A stretch of DNA of 64,000 nt from Prochlorococcus sp. AG-363-C20. Lineage in GTDB: Bacteria; Cyanobacteriota; Cyanobacteriia; PCC-6307; Cyanobiaceae. Every line of letters starts with the position of its first letter. Within the stretch, counting starts at the first letter, position 1. A model generated the notes under the pieces. The model saw nothing but the letters and a program-made list of their open reading frames with translations, had not been told where the DNA came from and did not search any database. Positions 40,205-48,843 of the stretch are shown one piece after another. The stretch lies in contig QCFI01000001.1 in NCBI GenBank assembly GCA_003280295.1, positions 1 through 64,000 on the forward strand, in the 5' to 3' direction. The position numbers were made by a program, and so were the translations under genes.

Positions 40205-40996
40205 TTAGGTATTTGAATGAAACTGTCTAGTTACAAAACAATAAATAGATCTTAATATTTCATTTATAGGTATAAATAAATATGTGATTGGATTTGGTGT
40301 GACTATTATTAAATTTAGGCCTAGTTCAGCTTGTCTAATAACTTGATTGGCTACAAATTCAGCACTCATAATGCCGAATGGATTTAGTTTTGAGAAAAAA
40401 GGTCCAAGTATAAGTTTTCGAATCCTAAATTTTTTACGTTGACTTTGGTCCAAGTTGTTCCACATATAACTTACTAGTTGACCTATTAATCTTTTACTGA
40501 CTTCATATCCTGGACTAAGCGCAGGTTGTATTTCTGCTTCTGAGGTGTTAACCCAAACTTCACGGGGACGTTGAGGGGATCTATTTTTATTCGCAAAGGT
40601 TTGGAAATTTTGCACTAGTCGCCAGGTACTTAACGCATTGATTTCAATGGCGTCATTTAGTGCTTGGCAATTTTGTAGGCCTTTTGGATTGAAACCGTGA
40701 TTTAGGACCAAAATATCAAGCTTTTCTAGTTTCTTCATTAGTAAACTCTCTTCCCCACATTGCCAGAGCACCCATTCATTTGGAGCGATTTCTGAAGTAT
40801 CTGGATTTTGAATAGGTCTGTGTGTAATCCCTACAACAAATGCACCTTTTGCACGAAATCTTTTTATCAGAGCCAGGCCAAGGCTCCCATTCGCTCCTGT
40901 AATGCCTATCCGAAAGTTTTTCCAGTTGGCATTATTAGCAATTGGATTTGTTGAATTGCTGAAATCTTCTGAATTTTTTTGAGATTTGTTTTCCAT
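40205..40996 (-). CDS. short-chain dehydrogenase/reductase family protein
   Basis: Rossmann motif GITGANGSLGLALIKRF near residue 33, LVLNHGF in place of the usual NNAG, and an active-site-like GYEVSKRLIGQLVS. A hydrophobic stretch near the C-terminus (LIIVTPNPITYLFIPINEIL) suggests membrane association. Length is 263 aa. Substrate unknown. ATG 40996 gives a 28-residue polar N-terminus. Confidence 0.8.
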   Translation of the reverse strand: MENKSQKNSEDFSNSTNPIANNANWKNFRIGITGANGSLGLALIKRFRAKGAFVVGITHRPIQNPDTSEIAPNEWVLWQCGEESLLMKKLEKLDILVLNHGFNPKGLQNCQALNDAIEINALSTWRLVQNFQTFANKNRSPQRPREVWVNTSEAEIQPALSPGYEVSKRLIGQLVSYMWNNLDQSQRKKFRIRKLILGPFFSKLNPFGIMSAEFVANQVIRQAELGLNLIIVTPNPITYLFIPINEILRSIYCFVTRQFHSNT

Positions 40997-41146
40997 AAGA
41001 TTTGTTAGTGATTTTAAATTGCACTGTTTTTGGATGAGTTTGCTAGTTGATTTGCTGCTAGTTGAAGAGTTTTTCTTGCAAACTGGTTTTGAGAAGTCTT
41101 GTGAAAAGTCTAAGATTATTTAGTTTGATAAGAAAGGAGTTCGGTC

Positions 41147-42262
41147 ATGGGCAAGACCTTAATGATCGGATCTTGCGAGCCTTTTAGCGGGAAATCTGCA
41201 TTTGTTTTAGGTCTCGCTAGGCAGTTAATTGCGGCTAATAAAACAATTCGTTTTGGTAAACCATTAGCTACAAGCCTTGAATTTGAAAATCATGTTGAAG
41301 GTTCTGCTTCTAAAGACCTTTTAATTGATGATGATGTTCGCTTTATTGGCGAGACACTTGGATTATCAGAAAAACAGCTGATTCCATCTCTTCATCTCTT
41401 GGGACCTGCTTCAGCGGATAAACGTCTTGCAAATTCTGATTTGGAAGCTGGTGAAGGGTTTGAGTCTTTAAAAAAACAACTGCACGATCCTTTTGATGGA
41501 GTGAATATTCTTGAAGCAGCGGGAAGCTTGCATGAAGGTCTTCTTTATGGCTTAAGCCTTTGCCAATTGGCACGTGGCTTGAATGCAAAGGTAATTCTTG
41601 TGCATTTATGGAAGGATAGTTGCAGTGTGGATGCACTTATTGCTGCTAAGGAGCAGCTTGGTGATCACCTGATTGGCATTGTCTTGAATGCGGTGAAACC
41701 TGAAGACGTAATTGACTTGGAGACTTCAGTAGTACCTTCTTTAGAGGATCTTGGTTTTGTGGTATTTGGAGTCATGCCACGTTCTCCATTGCTTAGGAGC
41801 GTCACAGTTAGTGAGTTGGTTAGGCGTTTAGAAGCAAGGATTATTTGTTGTCCTGAAAGGCTGGAGTTAATGGTTGAAACTTTAAGTATTGGAGCGATGA
41901 GTGTAAATTCTGCAATGGAGTTTTTTCGGAAATGTCGCAATATGGCTGTTGTGACAGGAGCTGATCGTACCGATATTCAACTGGCTGCTTTAGAAGCATC
42001 TACTCAGTGCTTGATCCTTACGGGAGCTGGAGAACCTTTGCTTCAGTTGATTAATAGGGCTGAAGAATTAGAAGTGCCTTTGTTGAAGGTAGATCACGAT
42101 ACTTTATCTACTGTTGAAGTTATTGAGCAGGCGTTTGGTCATGTCCGCTTACATGAAGCAGTTAAAGCAAACTATGCTTTTCGCTTAGTTGAAGAGCATT
42201 GTGACCTGGATCGTTTGTTTTTGATTCTTGGAATTTCCTCAATAATTACTAAAGACTGCTAG
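41147..42262 (+). CDS. P-loop (BioD/PTA-like) protein with DRTGG domain
   Basis: The N-terminal 200 residues resemble the dethiobiotin-synthetase-like ATPase found in long phosphotransacetylases (TLMIGSCEPFSGKSAFVLGL; VNILEAAGSLHEGLLYGL). The rest matches a DRTGG-type domain (NMAVVTGADRTDIQLAALEA; LILTGAGEPL). The catalytic PTA domain is absent, so it is probably regulatory or an orphan of the family. GAAAGGAG at about 41132-41139 precedes ATG 41147. It lies 15 nt before the next gene. Confidence 0.78.
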   Translation: MGKTLMIGSCEPFSGKSAFVLGLARQLIAANKTIRFGKPLATSLEFENHVEGSASKDLLIDDDVRFIGETLGLSEKQLIPSLHLLGPASADKRLANSDLEAGEGFESLKKQLHDPFDGVNILEAAGSLHEGLLYGLSLCQLARGLNAKVILVHLWKDSCSVDALIAAKEQLGDHLIGIVLNAVKPEDVIDLETSVVPSLEDLGFVVFGVMPRSPLLRSVTVSELVRRLEARIICCPERLELMVETLSIGAMSVNSAMEFFRKCRNMAVVTGADRTDIQLAALEASTQCLILTGAGEPLLQLINRAEELEVPLLKVDHDTLSTVEVIEQAFGHVRLHEAVKANYAFRLVEEHCDLDRLFLILGISSIITKDC

Positions 42263-42277
42263 CTTTAAAGAATTGCT

Positions 42278-42802
42278 ATGGGGATGTCCTTGAGTCGCTC
42301 CCTGGATCTTCCCTCATTAGATCGCGTAGATACCCTTGCCCAAGAATTGGCCTTATTACAGGATAAAGGTAAGAGGCGTATAGCCTTTCTTGGTAGCCGT
42401 CATGTTCCGGTTGTAGCGATACATCTTGTCGAATTGATTGCTCGTTCACTAGCTCAAGAGGGCCATTCAATTATTACCTCAGGTTCTCAGGGTGTAAATG
42501 CAGCAGTGATAAGAGGAGTCTTGGAGGTTGATTCATCCTTGCTAACGGTACTTTTACCTCAGAGCCTCGAGCGTCAAGTCCCTGAAATAAGAGATCAATT
42601 GGGGCAAGTTTTGCATCTCATAGAAAAGGTGGATAATGATGATCTTCCTTTGCCAATTGCAAGTAGCCTTTGTAATCAAGAAATAATTAGCCGTTGTGAT
42701 CAGCTAATTTGTTTTGCTTTTCATGATAGTGAGACACTTTTGACTAGTTGTCATAGCGCAGAAGAAATGGGTAAGGTAGTCAGTTTAATGTTCTTTGATT
42801 GA
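42278..42802 (+). CDS. Rossmann-fold protein, DprA-like, cyanobacterial
   Basis: A 174-aa protein with RRIAFLGSRHVPVVAIHLVE and GHSIITSGSQGVNAAVIRGV, the nucleotide-binding pattern of the DprA/SLOG superfamily. Homologues are often labelled DNA recombination-mediator protein A. It lacks the flanking domains of true DprA, so natural-transformation function is unproven. Closely follows the DRTGG protein, suggesting a two-gene operon. Confidence 0.7.
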   Translation: MGMSLSRSLDLPSLDRVDTLAQELALLQDKGKRRIAFLGSRHVPVVAIHLVELIARSLAQEGHSIITSGSQGVNAAVIRGVLEVDSSLLTVLLPQSLERQVPEIRDQLGQVLHLIEKVDNDDLPLPIASSLCNQEIISRCDQLICFAFHDSETLLTSCHSAEEMGKVVSLMFFD

Positions 42803-42971
42803 TCTTTTGTTTGAGATCTATATTTCAATATTCAACATATTATAAGAATAATAATCTTTACATTTTATAGCGTTAACAATGCATAATTTAAATGCAAACC
42901 TAAAAAATATTCGCAAGTTTTTTTTGTTGTATATATATAATGGATAGTAGATTCGTATTTCGAAGAGATTA

Positions 42972-43469
42972 ATGGCTGAAACTTTTTCTTTTGATGTTGT
43001 TTCTGATTTTGATCATCAGGAGCTAGTTAATGCTGTAGATCAGTTAAAGAGAGAGCTCTTACAGCGATATGATCTCAAAGATACAAATACAGTTGTTATT
43101 TTAGAAGAACTTGAATTAATTATAACTACTGCCAGTGAAATGACTTTGCAATCTGTTCAGGACGTTTTGAGAAAGAAGGTTACCAAGAGAAATCTGTCGC
43201 TAAAGATTTTAGATTTTCAAGCTCCTGAGCCAACTGGCGGTGGAAGGGTTTTGCAGAAGGTACTTTTAAAAAAAGGTCTTACACAAGAAGTCTCAAAGAA
43301 GTTAAGTAAGATGCTTCGTAATAGCCTTAAGAAGATAAATGTTGCTATACAGGGAGACAGGCTTAGGGTTACAGGCAAAAATAAAGATGATTTGCAATCT
43401 GCAATTGCACTATTACGTGAATATGAAGATGACTTGGATTTCCCTTTGCAATTTGAAAATTATAGATAA
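42972..43469 (+). CDS. yajQ: YajQ family nucleotide-binding protein
   Basis: UPF0234/YajQ. N-terminus ETFSFDVVSDFDHQELVNAV, then LKRELLQRYDLKD, KILDFQAPEPTGGGRVLQKV and NVAIQGDRLRVTGKNKDDLQ. Some homologues bind cyclic di-GMP. Length of 165 aa is standard. A TATATATATAATGG tract about 30 nt upstream offers a promoter -10 region. Confidence 0.93.
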   Translation: MAETFSFDVVSDFDHQELVNAVDQLKRELLQRYDLKDTNTVVILEELELIITTASEMTLQSVQDVLRKKVTKRNLSLKILDFQAPEPTGGGRVLQKVLLKKGLTQEVSKKLSKMLRNSLKKINVAIQGDRLRVTGKNKDDLQSAIALLREYEDDLDFPLQFENYR

Positions 43470-43900
43470 TCTATGGATTCTTTTTGTATTTCAAACTGTT
43501 AGCTCTAGAATATTAACGTAACCAATTAAATAGATAGAGAATATGAGCTTTTAAGCCAAGTTAATAATCTGAATCGATTGATTAGTTAATAGAAATATTT
43601 CTTAATTGATTATTTAAACCCTTTGAAAAATAATAATAATGAGAAAAAGAATATATGCATGATTGGATTATTCTCGTTTTATGGGTAGAGGCAGCCAATT
43701 TGTCGGAGCCATTCATTAAAAGAATATAAAAAAACAAGACTAGCAACTCGACTCTGCTGAGAGAAGGTAAAACTCGGCTCTTTATTCTTGAGTGTTTACT
43801 TGCTTTTGGGTATCTCTATTGTTAGTGATTACTGAATACAAATGAAGATCATCACACTAATCGCTAAATAGCCATAAGATTTATACATATAACAACTTCT
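43470..43900. other. 431-nt spacer with a candidate small RNA end
   Basis: No coding gene is supported. The stretch 43675-43780 is less AT-rich than its surroundings and ends in a terminator-like hairpin: GCTGAG (43756-43761) with CTCGGC (43773-43778), followed by TCTTTATTCTT. It is about 290 nt beyond yajQ, so it could end a long 3' UTR or an independent small RNA. Confidence 0.4.
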
Positions 43901-44704
43901 ATGACCACTCCTTTTCGCAACATCACACCATCAGGGCCAGGTGGAAATGCCGCTGCTCTGCTTGTTCTTTCTTTTGCAGGCTTCATATTGCTTACAAGTT
44001 CTTTCTTTGTTGTTCCTGCTGGTCAAGTGGCCGTGGTAACGACATTAGGCAAAGTTAGTGGAGGTGCTCGTCTTCCTGGACTTAATTTCAAAATCCCTTT
44101 TATACAGTCTACTTATCCATTTAATGTTCAAACCCAGGTCAAGCCTGAGAAGTTTGAGTCTTTAACTAAAGACTTGCAGGTGATTGCGGCAACAGCAACG
44201 GTTAAATATGCTTTGAAGCCAAATGAGGCTGGGCGTGTATTTAGAACTATTTCTTATAACGATAGGGAGATTTACAATCGAATAATTAAACCTTCTCTGC
44301 TTAAAGCACTTAAATCTGTTTTCTCTAAGTATGAGTTAGTTACTATTGCTAGCTCTTGGAGTGATATCTCAGAAATAGTTGAGAAGACTGTTGCTGATGA
44401 ACTTAATAAATTTGATTATGTTCAAGTTCAAGCTCTTGATCTTACAGGGTTAGAAATTGCCGAGGAATATAGGGCTGCTATTGAGCAAAAACAAATCGCT
44501 GAACAGCAATTACTTAGGGCCCAAACAGAAGTAAAAATTGCAGAACAGGAAGCAAAGAGGTATGAAACTCTTACTAGAAGTCTTGATGACCAGGTCCTAT
44601 TTAAATTATTTCTAGACAAGTGGGATGGAAAAACACAAGTAGTACCGGCACTACCTGGTAGTAAGGGTGGAGGTACACCAGTAATTGTTGGAGGTAGAAA
44701 GTAG
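43901..44704 (+). CDS. SPFH/prohibitin-like membrane protein
   Basis: One N-terminal transmembrane helix (about 18-38), then a band-7/prohibitin domain (VPAGQVAVVTTLGKVSGGAR; LPGLNFKIPFIQSTYPFNVQ), and a C-terminal Gln/Glu/Ala-rich coiled coil (IEQKQIAEQQLLRAQTEVKI). Length is 267 aa. In cyanobacteria such proteins associate with membrane quality control and FtsH; that role here is inference. The long palindrome follows 48 nt after the stop. Confidence 0.9.
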   Translation: MTTPFRNITPSGPGGNAAALLVLSFAGFILLTSSFFVVPAGQVAVVTTLGKVSGGARLPGLNFKIPFIQSTYPFNVQTQVKPEKFESLTKDLQVIAATATVKYALKPNEAGRVFRTISYNDREIYNRIIKPSLLKALKSVFSKYELVTIASSWSDISEIVEKTVADELNKFDYVQVQALDLTGLEIAEEYRAAIEQKQIAEQQLLRAQTEVKIAEQEAKRYETLTRSLDDQVLFKLFLDKWDGKTQVVPALPGSKGGGTPVIVGGRK

Positions 44705-44751
44705 AGGATTATTGAGCTTTTTAAGAAAAGGATTGTAAACAATATCTAGTT

Positions 44752-44803
44752 ACTTATTACCTACCAAACAAAATTAATTAATTTTGTTTGGTAGGTAATA
44801 AGT
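44752..44803. repeat. perfect 52-nt palindrome
   Basis: The two 26-nt halves (44752-44777 and 44778-44803) are exact reverse complements with no loop; the centre is TTAATTAA. It lies between the convergent SPFH gene and hemL, so is a likely bidirectional transcription end. It could form a hairpin in RNA on either strand or a cruciform in DNA. There is no U-tract directly after it on either side. Confidence 0.9.
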
Positions 44804-44850
44804 TGTTAACTTGTTTATGTTGTTTTGTCCTTAACTTTTTGGTTGAATTT

Positions 44851-46158
44851 TTAGAGAATCTTTGAAATATCAGCAAAACTTTCTTGGAATGCTTTTATTG
44901 TGGTATCTATATCGTCTTCTGAGTGAGCCATTGAAGTAAACCCTGCTTCAAATGCACTTGGAGCTAGGTAAATTCCTCTTTCAAGCATTGACCGATGTAA
45001 TTTTCCAAAAAGTTCTGTGTTTGTTGCTTTTGCTTCTTCGAAATTTCTTACGGGGCCTTCACATAGGTAGAAACCAAACATTGCACTAATGCTACTTCCT
45101 GTTATTGGAAAACCTGCTTCCTTTGCTGATTGGAGGATCCCTTCAATTAATTTTTTAGTGGTTGCTTCAAGTTTTTCGTAAGTGCCTTCTTGCTGAAGTA
45201 ATTCAAGAGTTTTAATACCTGCTGTCATTGCTAGGGGATTACCACTGAGTGTCCCTGCTTGATACATGGGCCCCGCTGGGGCAACCATTGACATTATTTC
45301 AGCTCTTCCTCCATATGCTCCTACTGGTAGACCTCCTCCAATAACTTTGCCTAGAGTCGTTAGATCTGGTGTGACTCCAAATCGAGCCTGTGCGCCTCCA
45401 TAGCTGATCCTGAAACCAGTCATTACTTCATCAAAAACAAGAAGGGCACCATGTTCTTTGGTGAGCTCTCTTAGCCCTTCCAGGAATCCTGGTTCAGGGG
45501 TGATGAACCCAGCATTCCCAACAACTGGTTCAAGAATGACACCAGAAATTGCATCGGGGTTTTCCGCAAAAAGCTCTTTAACAGCTTCTAAATCGTTGTA
45601 AGGAGCAGTAAGTGTATTTTGAGTTGTACTTCGAGGTACTCCTGGTGAATCAGGTAAGCCCAGAGTAGCGACTCCAGAACCTGCTTTAACTAAAAACATA
45701 TCTGCATGTCCGTGATAACAACCTTCGAATTTGATGACCTTGTCACGCCCTGTGAAAGCTCTCATCAGGCGAAGGACTGCCATGCATGCTTCTGTTCCAC
45801 TATTAACAAATCGGACCATTTCAACGCTTGGAACAGCTTCTATAACCATTTTTGCAAGTTTGTTTTCCAACTCGCATGGGGCACCAAAACTAGTTCCTTT
45901 TTCTAAAGTCTCTTGAAGTGATGTGATCACTTCAGGGTGGGCATGTCCGCAAATTGCTGGTCCCCAGCTTCCTACATAGTCGATGTAGCGGTTCCCATCT
46001 ACATCCCATGCATATGGTCCCTTTACTCGATCAAAAACAATTGGTTGTCCACCAACAGACTTGAATGCTCTGACAGGAGAACTAACACCACCTGGCATTA
46101 GCCCCTGTGCTTCGCTGAAAATGTTTTCTGAAAGGTTGGTGTTCAAGGCGTTTGTCAC
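44851..46158 (-). CDS. hemL: glutamate-1-semialdehyde 2,1-aminomutase
   Basis: PLP enzyme making 5-aminolevulinate, the tetrapyrrole precursor. Seen: [67 protein letters not shown] and [19 protein letters not shown] (PLP Lys). I place the start at GTG 46158 ([20 protein letters not shown], 435 aa), which fits the family; the open frame extends to ATG 46188. Confidence 0.96.
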   Translation of the reverse strand: MTNALNTNLSENIFSEAQGLMPGGVSSPVRAFKSVGGQPIVFDRVKGPYAWDVDGNRYIDYVGSWGPAICGHAHPEVITSLQETLEKGTSFGAPCELENKLAKMVIEAVPSVEMVRFVNSGTEACMAVLRLMRAFTGRDKVIKFEGCYHGHADMFLVKAGSGVATLGLPDSPGVPRSTTQNTLTAPYNDLEAVKELFAENPDAISGVILEPVVGNAGFITPEPGFLEGLRELTKEHGALLVFDEVMTGFRISYGGAQARFGVTPDLTTLGKVIGGGLPVGAYGGRAEIMSMVAPAGPMYQAGTLSGNPLAMTAGIKTLELLQQEGTYEKLEATTKKLIEGILQSAKEAGFPITGSSISAMFGFYLCEGPVRNFEEAKATNTELFGKLHRSMLERGIYLAPSAFEAGFTSMAHSEDDIDTTIKAFQESFADISKIL

Positions 46159-46527
46159 GGAGACTGATGCCAATGGGCTAATAAACACAGTTGGACATAT
46201 TGGCCTAAAAGAGTCAATTTCGTCTCAATTTTCTTTGGAAGTTCTAAACCTCTATTTATTTATTACTTGTTTTTGGACCCTAATATAGGTTGGTTGCTTT
46301 GCCCTAGCTTTTAGCTATACAAAGGGAATTCGGTAAATCTGGAACAGGAATCTTTTTGCTTTTGCTTGAAGGAGCTTTTGTTGACAGTGTGACGGTATTC
46401 CGATAAACGTCACACATTTCTACTATTGGTTCAATTCATAAGGGGGGATGGATTTGGTCGTAAATGGGAGATTTGTAGAAATTTCGGACTCTTGACGTTT
46501 TTTATGCAAATCCTCACACAAGTTTCA
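46159..46527. other. 369-nt spacer upstream of hemL, with an inverted repeat
   Basis: Both neighbours read leftward, so it holds the hemL promoter and the xth 3' end. GTGTGACG (46387-46394) and CGTCACAC (46408-46415) form a perfect 8-bp inverted repeat with a 13-nt gap. It may be an xth terminator stem or an operator; half-site spacing does not fit a CRP or NtcA site. Confidence 0.5.
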
Positions 46528-47364
46528 TTATTGGATGAAGGTGTCAAGTTCCTCCTCTTCATCCATAGGAGGCCAATTCAGGTCCAGTACAACTGGGGCA
46601 TGATCACTAGGCTGAGCATTGCCACGTATTTTTTTTTCAATTTCACATCCTTTTGCATATCTGAGGAGTTCTTCGCATAAATAGATGTGATCAATTCTCC
46701 AGCCTTTATCACGTTCCCAGGCACCACTTCGGTAGTCCCACCAGCTCCAATGATTTGTTTCAGGTTCAAATATCCTAAAAACATCTTGAAGTCTTTCTCC
46801 TAAGAGACTGTTTAGAACCTTTCGTTCAGGCTCGCTAGCCATTATTCCTCCTGTTAGTCGTTCAGGATTGTGGATATCTCTGGATTCAAGTGCGATATTG
46901 AAGTCTCCTAAAATGCAAAGAGGTTCGTTACGTTTGGCTTGGGCGTTGAGATAGCGATTAAGGCATTGGAGCCATTCGATCTTGTAAGTATATTTTTCTG
47001 AGTTCAATGCTGAACCATTAGGCACATAGAGATTTACCACGCGAATATCCTTCACTAAGGCGCTTATAACTCGCTTTTGCTCTCCGAAAAAAGAGGCTTG
47101 GGAATCATTTGGAAGTTCTCCACTAAGTCCAAAGCGAATATCTTTTAGAGGATGGCGACTTATTAAGGCAACTCCGTTGTATGACTTTTGTCCATGAAAG
47201 CAAACTTGATAGCCATTTTCTTCTAATGCTGTTTTTGGGAAAAAAGGGTCATCTACTTTTGTTTCCTGTAGGCATAGGAGGTCAGGTTTTACTTCTTCTA
47301 GCCAATCTTTTACTTGTGTAAGACGAGTCCGGATTGAATTGACATTCCAGGTGGCAATTAGCAC
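46528..47364 (-). CDS. xth: exodeoxyribonuclease III
   Basis: AP endonuclease/3' exonuclease of base-excision repair. Motifs: LIATWNVNSIRTRL at the N-terminus, LCLQETKVDD (metal Glu), LYVPNGS, LGDFNIALESRDI (Asp/Asn) and QPSDHAPVVLDL (catalytic Asp-His). Length of 278 aa. ATG 47364. Divergent from the next small gene (about 50 nt). Confidence 0.95.
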   Translation of the reverse strand: MLIATWNVNSIRTRLTQVKDWLEEVKPDLLCLQETKVDDPFFPKTALEENGYQVCFHGQKSYNGVALISRHPLKDIRFGLSGELPNDSQASFFGEQKRVISALVKDIRVVNLYVPNGSALNSEKYTYKIEWLQCLNRYLNAQAKRNEPLCILGDFNIALESRDIHNPERLTGGIMASEPERKVLNSLLGERLQDVFRIFEPETNHWSWWDYRSGAWERDKGWRIDHIYLCEELLRYAKGCEIEKKIRGNAQPSDHAPVVLDLNWPPMDEEEELDTFIQ

Positions 47365-47415
47365 TGGTTAAAATCTGTAGGAATAAACCATTAGCATTAA
47401 ATCAATTGATTAGGG

Positions 47416-47814
47416 ATGGGATCAATGAATCATGAATTTCCCTACCCTTTCCACTTTGTGAGAAAGACCTTTGCAACAACCTTATCAATAGCGTTATTAA
47501 GCGTTTTTGGAATTCCCTTTTCATCCTTTGGGCAGTCTGCCCCAAAAAATGAACCTTCTAAAGAAAGAGAAATACATAACACCTTTTCAAGTGATCAGAA
47601 CAATGGTTCTCTGCTTGATGCAACTAATCCAATGGAATTGATAAATCGTTTACGCAAAGCCACAGCTATGGATGATGCCACTAGTCCTTCAGATGCCATT
47701 GATCAAGCTCTAAGGGCTCTGGATGAACAGGAAGACTTAGAGGAGTCTTCTGCGGGATTAAACAATTCTTCTGAAAGCTCAACATTAAGTGTGGGATTTG
47801 ATAAAGAGAATTGA
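47416..47814 (+). CDS. secreted hypothetical protein
   Basis: Unrecognised 132-aa protein. The N-terminus has Arg/Lys and a hydrophobic stretch (TTLSIALLSVFGIPFSSFGQ) consistent with a Sec signal peptide, cleaved near SFGQSA. The remainder is polar and acidic, with a short helical segment (TNPMELINRLRKATAMDDAT) and a Ser/Glu-rich end. ATG 47416 or in-frame ATG 47425. Not clearly in an operon. Confidence 0.55.
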   Translation: MGSMNHEFPYPFHFVRKTFATTLSIALLSVFGIPFSSFGQSAPKNEPSKEREIHNTFSSDQNNGSLLDATNPMELINRLRKATAMDDATSPSDAIDQALRALDEQEDLEESSAGLNNSSESSTLSVGFDKEN

Positions 47815-48009
47815 GCGAATCAATTAATAACCAAAAAATTTATGACTTCTCGATAGCTTTTCAACATAGCTTGAATAATGAATTTGGATCTTCTGAAAAA
47901 CTACTATTTCATATTTTTGATGAACGCATATTTTTTGTGGAAGTAAATCTGAGCAATTGACTAAGGTTAGCTAGATTAAGAGTCGGGTCAGATATTTGCT
48001 TTTTATTCG

Positions 48010-48690
48010 ATGCGAGACCACCCGATACCCCCGGTTACGGAGCCTTTGCAATATCGGGCAATAGGTATTGTTCGAGGAATATATAAGCCATATGAGCAAG
48101 ATCAAATTACACGTGGTCATCTCATAGACACAAATGGACTGGAAATAGAAGCAGTTGTATTGGGTCGGGTCTTGACTTTAATGAGACGCCATCTGGATCT
48201 AAATAAACCTCATCTCTGGGTGGTGTACCCAAGATGTAGGGAAGCTGATCATCTTCATTTGCAAATAGCTGGCATTTGGGAGCCAAGCACTCTTGAAAAA
48301 AACAAACTTGATATTGATAGTCCGAATAAATCAGGAAGGGACTTTGAGATTCCCTGTGATGAATTACCTGAAGGAGATGATTATTTTTCGATTAGAGGAG
48401 AATTGATTTATACTAAGCCTGATACAGAAGATTTAGTTTTAAAGGTTCGTCAAAGATCCAGAACTGATGGTAGTCGACCTTTACCATTTAAGCTTAATTT
48501 AAAAGGACGCATCTCTATAGAATATTTGCGTCATTTTGTGAGTTTGAAAGTCCGCAGGCATGAAAATCAACTCTTTTTGGAAGAACAGAAAGTTATAGGA
48601 CCTCTACCTAATAGAGGTAGCAATAAAAGACGTGGAGGAAAAAAATCAGTCATACGGAAATCAGGTAATAAGCAGAGTCAAGGTTTATGA
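48010..48690 (+). CDS. hypothetical protein with basic C-terminus
   Basis: Unrecognised 226-aa protein. The first 180 residues look like a folded beta-rich domain (YRAIGIVRGIYKPYEQDQIT; HLWVVYPRCREADHLHLQIA; DDYFSIRGELIYTKPDTEDL). The tail is Lys/Arg/Gly-rich (NRGSNKRRGGKKSVIRKSGN), suggesting nucleic-acid contact, which is inference. No signal peptide. ATG 48010. I believe it has cyanobacterial homologues but cannot verify this. A strong hairpin follows it. Confidence 0.65.
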   Translation: MRDHPIPPVTEPLQYRAIGIVRGIYKPYEQDQITRGHLIDTNGLEIEAVVLGRVLTLMRRHLDLNKPHLWVVYPRCREADHLHLQIAGIWEPSTLEKNKLDIDSPNKSGRDFEIPCDELPEGDDYFSIRGELIYTKPDTEDLVLKVRQRSRTDGSRPLPFKLNLKGRISIEYLRHFVSLKVRRHENQLFLEEQKVIGPLPNRGSNKRRGGKKSVIRKSGNKQSQGL

Positions 48691-48742
48691 AACTTTGTTT
48701 TCCTATGCTGTGACACTTCTTATTTATTTAGAATATAGCCTT

Positions 48743-48775
48743 CAACCCCCTAACCTCTAATAGGTTAGGGGGTTG
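48743..48775. terminator. perfect 14-bp hairpin upstream of larC
   Basis: CAACCCCCTAACCT (48743-48756) pairs perfectly with AGGTTAGGGGGTTG (48762-48775) around the 5-nt loop CTAAT. It lies 53 nt after the hypothetical's stop. GC-rich and very stable, it lacks a following U-run, but its position suits an end of transcript. Confidence 0.65.
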
Positions 48776-48843
48776 CCTATTAAGAAATTTATTTGAATAG
48801 TTATTTTTGACTTTCTATATCTTTTCCAGACAAATTTTCAACA

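Noticed and set aside
46387-46415. CRP- or NtcA-type operator
   Set aside because: TGTGA and TCACA half-sites are 17 nt apart rather than 6, and no GTA-N8-TAC is present at this position.
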